Position numbers and translations under genes: made by a program
The notes under the pieces: generated by a model
Databases searched by the model: none
Told to the model about the DNA's origin: nothing
Seen by the model: the letters and a program-made list of their open reading frames with translations, nothing else
Assembly (NCBI GenBank): GCA_051294375.1
Contig: CM119265.1
Span: 26,637,331 to 26,701,330, forward strand
Origin: Paraspadella gotoi
Lineage: Eukaryota; Chaetognatha
Length of the DNA: 64,000 bases
Reading direction: 5' to 3'
In this document: in pieces, positions 40,015 to 51,906 of the stretch
How the letters are laid out: each line of letters opens with the position of its first letter
How positions within the stretch are numbered: position 1 is the stretch's first letter

Positions 40015-40120
40015 TATCGGAATTAATTAAATAATTATTAATTAATAATTAATTTAAGTAATTAATAATTAATTATTTAATAATTAATTTATTCAAGTTA
40101 ATTATTAATTAATTAGGTAA
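40015..40120. repeat. AT palindromic repeat (TTAATTAATAATT)
   Basis: Several overlapping self-complementary TTAATTA words able to fold into a long AT hairpin. Confidence 0.75.
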
Positions 40121-40374
40121 TTGTAGCGGTAGTATTCATTTTCCCTTACAACATCATCAGCTAACATTTAATTTATTATTCCTTTTGTTAATATTTAGTT
40201 TTTTCTAAAAATGTTTCACTGCTTGTACATTGCCTAATGTATTGATCCCTGTCTCTCTCTCTCCTCTCTCTCTCGTCTTCTCTCTTTCTTTCACCAATTT
40301 CAAAAATCATTGTCTCTCTTTCCCTTCTTCACCATGTCCTCACATCTGACCACTATCCTTGCTCAATTCTTTTT

Positions 40375-40380
<6 letters not shown>

Positions 40381-40430
<50 letters not shown>
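40381..40430. repeat. (CT)n microsatellite
   Basis: Perfect CT run. Confidence 0.97.
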
Positions 40431-40434
<4 letters not shown>

Positions 40435-40455
40435 CTAATGTTTTAAAAAATTTGG

Positions 40456-40523
40456 TTTTTATTGAACTCACTTGCTGATGAAGACTCGCATACTAAAGAG
40501 TCGAAACATGTACATAATAAAAA
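40456..40523 (+). ncRNA. Hammerhead-ribozyme-like motif (type I)
   Basis: CTGATGA at 40475-40481; stem II GACTC (40483-40487) pairs perfectly with GAGTC (40498-40502) across a 10-base loop; GAAA at 40503; very short stem III AC/GT with GTA as predicted cleavage triplet at 40510-40512; stem I from TG/CA near the core and an 8-bp TTTTTATT/AATAAAAA helix (40456-40463 with 40516-40523). Type I hammerheads with tiny stem III are known from Penelope-like retroelements and retrozymes. One unpaired A (40482) between CTGATGA and stem II departs from the canonical core. Confidence 0.35.
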
Positions 40524-40529
40524 TAAATT

Positions 40530-41160
40530 GCTAATTACAACGAATTTTTCGTATCATCTCTAGCATAATTTATTCATAATTCAATGATCTGACATTATGT
40601 AATGAATGCCGGACCAAGATTGAGATCAGGCGGACCGACGGACAAAGTGAATATAGAGCGGGATCTGCCTGAAAGCAGTTCCGACTAATAAAAAAAATAA
40701 AAATCGACGTTTTTTGTGTGAAATCAGTAAATAGTTTAAAAGTGTAAATCTGCAAATCTGCAAATGGCTTCTACGTAAGTTTTTGATTGATATTGGTAAA
40801 GAAAAAACCGACAACACCAAGAAAGAAAACGACGGCATAGATGACGACGAAACGACGTCGAAGAACGACGAAAATGACGACGAAGACGACAAAAGATAAT
40901 GAACCTCTACAATAATAAAATATTTACATATTGCAGAGAATCAAAAACCCCTATAAAAATTAATTTGATTTTTTTTTCATTTTTGGTTATAAATGTATTT
41001 TACAAATTCTATGAAAATATTAGTATAATATCTTTTTTAAAAAACAAATATATTCATAAAAATATATTCTATAATCATTCTTCTAAGAAAAATTAAAATT
41101 GCTTTGGTAACATAAACTTCTTGTCTAATAAATTAAACCAATAAAAAATGGTGGTGGTGG
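40530..41160. other. AT-rich stretch between the hammerhead-like motif and the satellite
   Basis: A GACGA-repeat at 40830-40890 encodes a short acidic/Ser frame. No reverse transcriptase or endonuclease is seen. Confidence 0.5.
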
Positions 41161-41167
41161 GATGGTG

Positions 41168-42590
41168 CCCTCGAGCAAAATGGCAGGGCGAATGAGGAGT
41201 TAGGGAATTTTGCAGGGTGGGGCTTATAATTCGAGCCTCTGATATATATTATTGCAGGGCGAATGAGGAGTTAGGGAATTTTGCAGGTGGTGCTTTAATT
41301 CCGAGCCTCTGTTGTATATAAATAGCGATTGAATTGGCAGGGTACGGCGTAATGATGAGATTAGGGAATTTTGCAGGGTGGTGCTTATAATTCGAGCCTC
41401 TGTGTATATATACTTGATTGGCAGGCGAATGAGGATTAGGGAATTTTGCAGGGTGGTGCTTATAAATTCGAGCCTCTGTGTAATATACTTGATGGCAGGG
41501 CGAATGAGAGTTAGGGAATTTGCAGTGGTGCTTATAAATCGAGCCTGTGTATATATATTGATTGGCAGGCGAATGAGAGTTAGGAATTTGCAGGGTGGTG
41601 CTTATAATTCGAGCCTCTGTGTATATATACTGTTGGCAGGGCGAATGAGGAGTTAGGGAATTTGCAGGGGGTGTTATAATTCGAGCCTCTGTGTATATAT
41701 ACTTGATTGGCAGGGCGAATGATGGAGTTAGGGAATTTTGCAGGGTGTGCTTATAAATTCGAGCCTCTGTGTATATATACTATGATTGGCAGGGCGAATG
41801 AGGAGTTAGGGAATTTTGCAGGTGGTGCTTATAATTCGAGCCTCTGTGTATATATACTTGATTGGCAGGGCGAATGAGGATTAGGGAATTTGCAGGGTGT
41901 GCTATAATTCGAGCCTCTGTGTATATATATTGATTGGCAGGGCGTAATTTTGAGAGTAAAGAGCATTTGGCAGGGGTTGGGTGGCTGTTATAATCGAGCT
42001 CTGTGTATATATACTTGATTGGCAGGGCGAATGAGGAGTTAGGGAATTTTGCAGGCGGTGCTTATAATTCGAGCCTCTGTGTATATATACTTGATTGGAG
42101 GGCGAATGAGGAGTTAGGGAATTTGCGGGTGTGCTTATAATTCGAGCCTCTGTGTATATATACTTGATTGGAGGGCAATGAGGAGTTAGCCGGAATTTGC
42201 AGGGTGGTGCTTATAATTCAGGCCTCTGTTATATATACCTTGATTGGCAGGGCGAATGATATTAGGGAATTTGCAGGGTGGTGCTTATAATTCGAGCCTC
42301 TGTGTTATATATACTTGATTGGCAGGGCGAATGAGGAGTAGGAATTTTGCAGGTGGTGCTTATAATTCGAGCCTCTGTGTATATATACTTGATGGCAGGG
42401 CGAATGAGGAGTTAGGGAATTTTGGGGTGTGCCTATAATTCGAGCCTCTGTTATATAACTTGATTGGCAGGGCGAATGAGGATTAGGGAATTTGCAGGTG
42501 TGCTATAATCGAGCCTCTGTGTATATATACTTGATGGCAGGGCGAATGAGAGTTAGGGAATTTTTGCAGGGTGGTGCTTATAACGAGCTC
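41168..42590 (+). repeat. Tandem satellite, unit about 76 bp, about 19 copies
   Basis: Each unit contains GGCAGGGCGAATGAGGAG, TTAGGGAATTTTGCAGGG, TGGTGCTTATAATTCGAGCC and TCTGTGTATATATACTTGAT. The last core, GAGCTCTGTG, is at 42582. Units differ mainly by missing single bases. The array stops where a degraded copy of the CpG module begins. Not seen elsewhere in the window. Confidence 0.93.
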
Positions 42591-43987
42591 TGTGCGCCCG
42601 CTTCAACCGCTCGTATTCATACCTCATATCATAGCGTTAAATCTTGCCGCCCCGCCGCGCGCCGCCGCCGCTCGCCGCCGCCGCCGCCGTCCGCTCAGCC
42701 GCCGCCGACCGCCGCTTTCTAACCGCTCTGTTTCATACCTTCATTCATAGCGTTATCTGCCGCCGCCGCCGTCGACCGCCGGGCTCGTGATTTCATCTCC
42801 TTTTCTCTACAACCCCAAATCGTTCCCCATTAATCTTCGCCCTGTTTACTTCTGTCCCACGGAAAGAAATTTAAAGCCACTCACGATCCGTCTTTTCTCG
42901 CTTTCTCGAACAATAAGGACAACGATTTTTAAAACTTATATGGCGCGAAAGAACAATGATAAGAAAAGTACCCAGATGTGCGCTGCGCGGTACATTTTGT
43001 AAATCGACTCTCGGTGTTCTTTCCAGTTTTTGGCGAATCTTAATAGCTCGTCTGTTATTGATAAAAAGAGATACTACAATGACTGCTTTTATCTTCTGAA
43101 AACACATAATAAAGTTATTTTTTAAAATAAAAAAATGGCTAAAATAAAAAATCTATATATTAAAAACTCAATGCTCAGATAAAATCATTAACATAAAAGA
43201 CGGGAAAGTAAAGTCCGCTAAAGCTAAACATAATATTTATTAATGGAAGATAAAATAGAAAAAGGATAAGAAATAAAAGAAAGAAGATGAAAAGAAAGAG
43301 AAATAAAAAGCGATGAGAATCAAGAAGACCATTAAAATTGGAGTTCGTATGTGAAACAGAGAGCGAAGAAAGATGAAGCCAGAACGCTAGGGACGGACAA
43401 AGGAAGTTTATTGGGTTAACGAAAAAGGAAAGAAAACAATGACCGGTAATTAGGCTGTGTAAGGGAGGTGTAAATGGTCTTGGCTTCTTGAAGGCGGAGA
43501 TGACGAGGACAGGTGAGGCGTTGGATGTGATAACAATGCGCGGAACTTGACAAAATAGGGTAGTGAATTTATTGTCACTAAGAGGACGTTTGGAAAAGGA
43601 CAGCAGAGCATGGAGCGGAGAGAGAGATAGAGAGAGACGAGAGAAGAGAGGAGAGAGAGATGAGAGGAGAGACGAGAGATGAGTAGGTTTTTGTATTGAA
43701 TTCATATAGAAATTGGTGTATTTTGAAAAAACGCGCTTTGCGGCTTTGGCGCTTTGCGAAAAAAAAAGAGAAAAACCTAGCCACGAAAAAGAAAGGCGAA
43801 ATGATGATGAGAGAGAAGAAGACGATGACGAGGAGATGAAGAGAGAGAAGAGAGAGAGAGACGAGGAGAGAGAGATGAGAGTGAGAGTAGGAGAGAAAGC
43901 GGGTGCGAAAAAATCAAAAGTTGTAGCTTTAGATGAAACGATTTTTCTGGTTAATATGGTTTACCAACCTACTCTCCTCTCTTCTTG

Positions 43988-44026
<39 letters not shown>

Positions 44027-44095
44027 TCTCTCTCTCTCTCTCTCTCTCTCACCTCTCGTCCCTCTCTCTCTCTCTCCGCCCAGTCATGAAGATAA
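42591..44095 (+). repeat. Direct copy of the CpG module end and module Q
   Basis: Follows 36330-37612 with many single-base insertions and deletions. It ends at CATGAAGATAACAACA, next to a breakpoint. Confidence 0.75.
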
Positions 44096-44099
44096 CAAC

Positions 44100-44650
44100 A
44101 AAAACCCATTGCTTTTCGGCTTTTCGACCTTTTGACTCCATCACTTTTTGACTCAATGAATCGGGTCACGCCAAAGGTAATTAAATCCATTAGTAAAATG
44201 TTTACCATTTTTAGCTTTCGGGTTTTTTCCCACTCGGTGAGGCTGTGCTGTACTGACTGAATAAGGAACATGGTGGGGGGAGAAGATGCGCAGTAAGGGA
44301 TTAATGAAGGGTTTTTAATGGAATCGGGTTTTGTGCGCAGTTGTGCTCTCCCGTCGTGTGTTTGTAGGCGTGAGGCGGGCCCGTAAAGAGTTGAAGTTAA
44401 TTGAATGGATGAGAAATAAAAGCTTCGAATTTTAAATAGACTTTCTAATACTAAATGTTATTTTAAGTATAACTTAAATAATGAAAAATTCATCGTCTTA
44501 AAGTCCACACATTAGGTATCCGAAAGAAATGGGAAAAATTCAAAAAGGAAAAAAAAGAAAAAAAAGAAAAGAAAAGAATATTTTTCTGTTTTCCGGCAGG
44601 ATTTTTTAGCCGATCGGCGTATTTTTTTTCACCTTAATTTTTCATCCTGG
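44100..44650 (-). repeat. Inverted copy of the end of block X
   Basis: Reverse complement of about 22690-23225 (for example CTTAAAGTCCACACATTAGG near 44500 against 22830). It joins module Q on the left and module R of block Y on the right. Confidence 0.75.
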
Positions 44651-44659
44651 AATTCCTCT

Positions 44660-45149
44660 CTCTTTTTTCATCATTATCATCATCATCATCGTTCTTTTAT
44701 GTCACGGTTATTGCCGTCAATTCTTGAGCGTCTTGTCATAATCTACGTGGAGATTAATTGCATTAAGTTTTTGTTATCTTTATTACCTTGATCCTTGATA
44801 TATACTTACTAGTATATAACATAAAAAGTATTAAAAACAATTTAAAAATAACAAAAAAATTCGTAAAAGAAAGAAAAAAATAATAATTTCCAAAAAAGAA
44901 AATCGTTGAGAGATGAGAGTCACAAACCAATCCGCTCCATACACGTTGGCCATTTTGACCACGTGACCTTTGATCCAACGTGACCCGTCATCCCACGTGA
45001 CCTTTCCGATCACGTGACCGTTTACATCGCGATCATCGTTTCGCTCTTGATTTACGAGGAGACATAAATTGTTTCGCCAAATCTTCACGAATAGAGAATC
45101 CAAAGTAAAGCGAGTTGAAATATTTCTTTGTCTCGGTCGTGATTATCGG

Positions 45150-45183
<34 letters not shown>

Positions 45184-45457
45184 GACCATCACATTCTTAA
45201 ACTTCTTGTATATTGAAACCGTATTTTTCATGCTTTCAATAAATAGTTGTTTGCAAAATAATGAAAAGTTTTTTTTCGATTTTCTGACCTGTATATTATA
45301 CAGGTCAGAAAATCTAAAAAAGCAGTGTACAAACCTGTATACTTTAATTTTGTTAGTTCACTTCTAATACATCTCTATAAATATTATTTATTCTTAAATG
45401 AGTTTCATAAACAAATGACGATTGACTCAAAAACCCAAAACGAATCCAATTTTCGAA

Positions 45458-45488
<31 letters not shown>

Positions 45489-46400
45489 TTCCAGATTCCC
45501 TCTTGCATCTAGCATATAGTAAACGATCACAAAGTATGTAAAAACAATGTTTAAAGAAATACAACCAAAAAATACATCCGTTAAAGAAAGCAAAACACAA
45601 TAAACTAATTCCAAAAACAACGAACAATCCGTAGTGAGAGTAACTGAGCAGTACACCAAACTAAATAACGATCCGCTCCACTACACGCTTTCGGCCATTC
45701 TTGACACGTTGACTTTAGAATCCAACACTGTGACCCGTACATCCCACGAGCTGGCACCTTTACCGAGCATCCAACGTGACCGATTACAATCGCGCATCAC
45801 ATCGTCTTCGACGCGCCTCTTATTTAACGCAGGCAAGACCATAAACTTGTCTTCGCGCAACCATCTTCTACCGATATAGCGAAAGTCCAAAGCTACAAGC
45901 GACGTTGAACCATATCTTCTTACTCAATCTGTCATCGGGCTCGTGACTTAATCGGCAGTCCATCACACTTCACCACTCATCGACCTCAATCATCATCACG
46001 TCATATCACATCATCATTCATCATCATCATCAGTCTCTCACATCCTCATACACAGTATCTCTAAAACTTCTTGTATATTGAAACCCGTATTTTTCATGCT
46101 TTCCAATAACAAGCATAGTGTGTTTGCCAAAATAATGAAACAGTTCTTTTTGTCGATCTTGTCTACCCTGTATTATTATACAGCGTACAGACAATACTAA
46201 AAAAGCAGCTTACAAACCTGTATACTTTAATTTGTTAGAGTTCTACTTCTAATACATCTGTCTATAAATATTATGTTATTTCATAAATGCAGGTTCATAA
46301 ACAAATGACGATTGACCTCAACAACCCAAAAACGAATCCAATATTGTCGAATCGGTCGTCGTCGTCGTCGTCGTCGTTCCCGTGTCGTTTGTCCCAGATT
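44660..46400 (-). repeat. Two consecutive inverted copies of 34250-35150
   Basis: 44660-45490 is a fairly clean reverse complement; 45490-46400 repeats the same segment with many more indels. Both end in the (GTC)n array next to ACAAATGACGATTGA. Confidence 0.7.
44960..45016. promoter_or_regulatory. CACGTG cluster, copy 2
   Basis: CACGTG at 44960, 44994 and 45011, each followed by A and mostly in CACGTGACC context, with an AACGTGACCC half-site between. TCACGTGAC matches the MITF/TFE (CLEAR) and USF site. Three sites in 57 bases suggest a promoter element. Confidence 0.5.
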
Positions 46401-47634
46401 CCCTGACGTTTGATAGTCGCAATTATTTCATATGTTGTCAATGCTTGATAACTTGTTGTTGTTGTTGTTTTCTCCCATCCCCCTCCGAAAAAACCACACA
46501 CACAAAAAATTCACCCGGACATTCCAACTCGAGTGAGAGAGGAACAACCACCTTAACCAACCCTAACTTCAACCCCCATCCCACCCTACCGACCCCCCTC
46601 CTCCCCTTTGGTCGAATCGTTGCCTTTTATCGTTGGCGCCATTTCATTCTCTGTTGAACTCGAAACCTTTGGATGAGGTTGCTTAATTGTTGCTGCTGTG
46701 TCGTTTGAGATTGCGCGCCGCCCGGTCGCGCTGTCAACAATAAGTTCAGTACATTAACATGGTCGCGAACCCCTCTCTCTTCTCTCTCTCTCTCTGCTCT
46801 CCTACTGTCTTCTCTCTCTCTCTCTACTCTCTCTCTCTCTCATCTCTCTCTCTCTCGTCCTCTTTATTAATCATTATCGTAATCATTGTTAAAGCTTGGT
46901 TCGCTCAAGCTTAGTTCTTTCTTAAATTAAATGCTATATATACAAATAATGGTTAATGAGCTCATTACACATACATTTTGATTTCTTTTTGTCGTAAGAT
47001 CGATTGCCCACTTTATTACCCTCACTGTGACAAGCAAGCGGCGAGTCTCCGATCTTTTTCCATATGTTCAGCTGATAATACTCTGTAAACATAAATCTAT
47101 TAATAATATTTAAGCGTTGAGAATTGTTTTGGCTAATCTATAACCCAGGCTTCTTAATTTGTCTGAGTTTACCCATATAACACGTCTTTAAAACAACAAA
47201 GCCCGATATTCATTTCCGCTCTCTTCCTCTCTTCTCAATCTCTCTCTCTCTCATCTTCTCTCCTATCTTCTCCTCTCATCTTCCTCTCTCTCTCTCACCT
47301 CTCTCGTCCTTCTACAATCTCCTTTTTGCCTAACCCCGAGTTGCCAGTTAACCTTTTCCAGCCGTTTCAACGGCCTTTTTATATCCCCGCGCCTCAATAT
47401 AGAAACTTTACCCTGTGCTATCTGCCCTTCCAGAAAATTCCATTGCTGCATCAGTCGTGACCGTATTTTATCCTTTTTATTTGAACTGTTTATTACGTTT
47501 TTTTTTCCGGGCAAATCATCTTCGTGGCAAACGAGACGAGAAGAGACGAAGGAAGAAGAGCATGTATATGAGATGAGAGAAGACGACGTCGAAGAGAGCA
47601 GACGAGGAGACGCAGAGATGAGAGCACGAGAGAG

Positions 47635-47659
47635 NNNNNNNNNNNNNNNNNNNNNNNNN
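47635..47659. other. Assembly gap, 25 N
   Basis: Exactly 25 N, at the point where an inverted copy of 34250-33100 restarts. Confidence 1.
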
Positions 47660-48062
47660 GACGTTTTGAAGTCGCAATTATTTCCATTGTTTGTCATGTT
47701 GTTGTTGTTGTTGTTTTCCCCATCACCCTCCGAAAAACACCAGCGACACACAATAACAATTCACCCGGCTTCCAAACTCGAAGTGGATGAGAACAACCAC
47801 CTTAACCAACCCTAACTTCAACCCCCATCCCACCCTACCCCGACCCCCCTCCTCCCCTTTGGGTCGAATCCGTTGCCTTCATTTCGTTGGCGCCTTCATT
47901 CTCTGTTCGAACTCGAACCTTTGGATGAGCTTGTATTTGTGCTGTCATCGTTTCAGTAGATTGCGCCGCCCAGTCCGAGTCGCGCTGTCAACATCATTCA
48001 AGTAATTCACATGATCCGGAACGCCTCTCTCTCTGCTCATCTCTCTCTTGCTTCCTCCCTGT

Positions 48063-48101
<39 letters not shown>

Positions 48102-48879
48102 CTCTCTACGTCTCTCTCTTATTAATCATTATCGTAATCATTCTTAAAGCTATTGGTTCGCTCAAGCTTAGTCCTTTCTTAAATAAATGCTACTAATACA
48201 AATAAGGTTAATGAGCTAGTGTACCATACATTTATGATTTCTTCTTATGTCGTAGACTAAGATCGATTCGCGCCACTTTATATACCCTCACTGTGACACA
48301 AGCGGCGATGTTCCAATCTTTCCATATTTCGTTAATCTCTTTCTCTTATTAGAGAGAGAGAGTTAAAGTCGGCACTTACCTGACGATTTCTCTTCTCCTC
48401 CTTATTGTTTGTTGGCCCAGCGGATGAGGCGAAATGATATTGCTTACCCCCGACTTACCTCTCTTTTTTTTCGAGCTTACCTCCGGAAAGTTTCTCTCTC
48501 TCTCTCTCTATCTCGCTCTCTCTCGCTCTCTCTCTCTCGCTCTCCGCCCGTCCGAGCTGTCAAGAGTCATGAAATATTAGCTGCTTTGACGATGGCAGGA
48601 AAAAATTTTTGAAAGGGAAGGTTAGCGGGTCTGAGAAGGCAAGGTAAAGGGGGAAAGGGACATGGTAGAGGAGTGACATGGCAAAGAGGGAGGACATGGT
48701 AAAAGTGAAAGATTAAAACTTTTTTAAACTTCATTATCATCATAATCGTTATTATTGAAGCAGAGTAACTTGAGATTACGTTCTTCAATCTCATTTACAT
48801 ATTGCAGCTGTTTATACCATTTCTCATATCTTTTGATACGGTTTTCATAAATGTCTTATTTTACTATTTTAGCGTCAAT

Positions 48880-48924
<45 letters not shown>

Positions 48925-48925
48925 G
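48880..48925. repeat. (ATC)n array
   Basis: Perfect TCA/ATC repeat; longer, interrupted arrays stand at 59466-59560 and 57590-57668. Confidence 0.95.
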
Positions 48926-48999
48926 TCATCCCCCCTTTGCCTCAACTGTAATCAGTCTCCGCTTTTAAGATCGATGATCTCCGTTTCTCCTCCGTTTTT

Positions 49000-49745
49000 C
49001 AGCCTTCTCCTCTTCCTCCTCCTTCCTCCCTTTCCTCCACTTTCCTTCTCTTTCCTCCTTTTTCCCATTCTTCTCTTTTCCCCTTTCCCCCTCCGCTTTC
49101 ACCTCCTCCTTATTCCTTCCTTCCTATTTTCCTCCGCCCTCCCCCTCTTTCTCACTCCTCTCTTTCCTCCACTTTTCCTTTCCTCCTTCCTTCCCTTTCC
49201 TCTCCTCCTCTACCCCCCTACTCTTCTCTCTCCTTTCCTCTACTTTCCTCCTCTTTTCCTCCTGCTTTCTCCACTTTTCTCCTCTTCTTCCTCATCCTTT
49301 CCCCCAATATCCTCCTTCTCCTCCTTTTCCTCTCTCCTACTCCCGTTCCTTTCTCCACTTTCTCTCTCTCTTTCCTTTACTTCACTTCCTCTTCTCTCCT
49401 CCTCCTTTCTCCACTTTTCCTCTCTTCTCCTCCTTTTCTAGACTTTCCTCCTCCTCTTCCCTCTCCTTCCTCCTCTTCCTTCTCTTTTCCTCCACTTTCC
49501 TTCTCTTCCTCTCCTTTCCTCCAATTTCCTCCTCCACTTTAACCTACTCCTTTCCTCCACTTTCTCTCCTCTTACTTCTCCTTTCCTCACTTTCTCCTCC
49601 TTTTCCTCATTTCTCCACGTTTCCTCCTCCTCTCCTCCTCATTTCCTCCACTTTCCTCCTCCTTTCCTCCCTTTCCTCCTCCTCTTCTCCTACTTTCTTC
49701 CACTTCCTCCTCCCTTCCTCCTCCATCTCTCTTTCCTCCACTTTC
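49000..49745. repeat. Polypyrimidine tract, inverted copy of 31590-32470
   Basis: Irregular TTTCCTCCACTTTCCTCC units. The 196-residue plus frame is low-complexity. Confidence 0.92.
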
Positions 49746-50528
49746 CCACTTACGCTCTCACTTTCGTGCCGTCGCCCTTCCCCCCAAAACTCGCCGCCGG
49801 CTTTTCTCCTCCCTGGCTAAGACCGTTATGTTCGGCGCGGTTTTCGACAAACAGCCTCCAGGGGGGAGTTGGACTAGGCGTATAAAGTTACATACGAAAA
49901 TTCTAAAGTCATTATAAAACAACATATCCATCAGCATGGAACATTTAATTGTAAAAAAAATTAATATTTTTTTTTTAATTTCGCATCGTAGGCTATATTA
50001 TATATAGTAATATCTTATAAAATCGAAAATTTCAAAATAGCTTTCTTAATTTATTGCAGATTTGAATTCCTCGTCAAAAAGTTGGATAAGAAAATATACA
50101 TTTTAAAAATCTTTCATTAAATTGTTGAAATTAAAAAAACTATATTAATATATAAAAAAGTTAATTTTCAGCTAAAATAGTGTTTTTTTTTATTTTGACC
50201 ACAATGAAGAATCTTTCAAAAGAGTTAATTTCTTTTTATCAACTTTTATGACGAATCCAATCTGCAAAAAAATCTTTAAAAAAACTGTTTTGAAATTTAA
50301 ACATTATTGGTTTAGTACTAGATAAATATACCTACTCGTAAATTGTAAAATTTATTATAAATTTTTTTATTACATAAATGTTCATTATATAATATTGTTC
50401 GTTCCTTACTTTTAGAATTTTAATTAAAGTAAATTTAGAAATTTTACTACGCCTTATGGGACAGGGGGTTAGGCAAGAGGAGGAGAAGAGAGAGAGACGA
50501 GAGAGAAGAGAGAGAAGAGAGAGAGAGA

Positions 50529-50566
<38 letters not shown>

Positions 50567-50694
50567 ATTAAAGGGAAAAGGGACGAAGAGAGAGAGAGAG
50601 GAGGGAGGGATAAAAAGATGTAAATTGTGGAATGATCTAAAACGAGAGAAAATAAAGAGGAAAAGAGAGAAAAGAAAGAGAAAAAAAATAAATA

Positions 50695-50830
50695 TCTGCC
50701 ATTTGTTTTTGCCATTTAGATTTCCCTTTGCCACTTATAATTTGCCATTTTCCAATTGGCCATTTACCATTTTCCATCTGCCATTTATTTTTTTGCAGTT
50801 TGCCATCAAACCATTTGCCATTTGCCAGCG
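50695..50830. repeat. TGCCATTT-word cluster
   Basis: About ten TGCCATTT words in 135 bases, inverted copy of 30225-30375. Confidence 0.75.
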
Positions 50831-51061
50831 TGGCACCGGTTTGATTTTCATCGACGTCGTCACTTACCAACGCTTTCCTCCCCCTGACGCCCCCCACCGC
50901 CGCCTCTGTTCCTCACCCTCCCCATCTTCTCGTGCCAGAGTTCGTTCTTCGCACTTACCCGAGTTTTATTCTCCGTCCATCGGCCACGCCCCCACATCGC
51001 TTTACCTTACCCTCTTCTCTCCTCCCTCTCTCTCTCTCTCAGTCAGCGTCGGCGAACTTAC

Positions 51062-51089
51062 CTCGTCATTAGGCTGAGGTAGTCGAAGC
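51062..51089 (-). CDS. Candidate 28-nt microexon
   Basis: The minus strand has acceptor GTCGTGACAG, then 28 bases, then a perfect donor GAG/GTAAGT. Joined to the acidic exon at 51165 in phase 1 it reads VEGFDYLSLMTR. The acceptor and donor words survive in the copy at 61700-61740. Conservation between duplicates is weak evidence of function. Confidence 0.3.
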
Positions 51090-51164
51090 CTGTCACGACA
51101 AGGATTCTCTTGATTTGTTTGATTCCATTTGTTCATGATTATTTGGAACCTGACCCTGACTTAC

Positions 51165-51250
51165 CTTCGACGCTCTCAACCTCTTCTTCCTCCTCTTCCT
51201 CCTCCTCCTCCTTCTCTTTATATTCCTCTTTCTCATATCTCGTGTCTAGC
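51165..51250 (-). CDS. Candidate acidic exon
   Basis: The minus-strand frame reads TRYEKEEYKEKEEEE, a Glu run, then EVESVE before the donor GAAG/GTAAGTCAGG at 51164. Continuing into the 28-nt microexon keeps an open frame (VESVEGFDYLSL). The Glu run comes from GGA/GAA repeat, so repeat origin is possible; the flanking residues and clean donor are the argument for coding. No family is recognised. Confidence 0.28.
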
Positions 51251-51274
51251 GAGTTGTGTTCTTTTGTTTAAAGA

Positions 51275-51375
51275 TGAGAATGAGAGAATGAGAATGAAAG
51301 AATGAGAATGAGAGAATGAGAATGCGAGATTAAGAGAATGAGAGAATGAGAATGAGAGAATGAGAATGAGAGCTC
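51275..51375. repeat. GAGAATGA tandem repeat
   Basis: Irregular GAGAATGAGAGAATGA units; also at 61905-62040 and, inverted, 29640-29715. Confidence 0.85.
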
Positions 51376-51419
51376 TTCACTCTAAGTTCCTTATCTAGCG
51401 CCCCCCTCTCAAATTAATT

Positions 51420-51491
51420 TCTCCTGCGTTCAGTCTAAACTTGGTTAGGCTGAACTGCATTTTAAGACACACTCCTCTAATCTCTCTCTCT

Positions 51492-51541
<50 letters not shown>

Positions 51542-51869
51542 TCTCATCTCTCTCTCTTCTATCTCTCTCAGACCCAATTACTACACCTATTCAACAGAGA
51601 ATCTTCCCAAAAACAGGAAAAGTTTCTCGACTCCCATCTTCCTCGAAATCGACAGCAAGCGGTTATAAACGACGAGCTTGAAGCCAGTTCTTCTCTCGTA
51701 AATTGAACTGACTTTTCGTTTACAGATCTCCGGTCCTTCTATTAGATTGATTGAATCCATCTATACATCAGCGGCTTGGACGCACTCGAATCTAGGCGTA
51801 CGAAACCAAACTTTTACGCTTTCCACTTAGTGCCACTCTCTCTTCTCTCTCCTCTCTACTCTCTCTCTC

Positions 51870-51906
<37 letters not shown>

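Larger units (their letters stand above)
46400..51400 (-). repeat. Inverted copy of block Y, middle part, partly doubled
   Basis: 46400-47570 and 47660-48830 both match parts of 34250-32640 in reverse; 48830-51400 matches 32640-29700 in reverse. The 25-N gap at 47635 separates the doubled parts. 49228-50604 is base-for-base the same as 59882-61258 as far as I can compare. Confidence 0.75.

Noticed and set aside
41378-41656. 92-residue frame with repeated RMR(I/V)RE motifs in the satellite
   Set aside because: Open only because the 76-77-bp unit length shifts through frames; the frame is broken by unit-length variation on both sides.
41168-42590. CRISPR-like array
   Set aside because: Units are contiguous tandem repeats without unique spacers, and the window is eukaryotic.
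41168-42590. Hammerhead ribozyme encoded in the satellite unit
   Set aside because: I looked because many satellites carry one, but the unit has neither CTGATGA nor GAAA in the required order.
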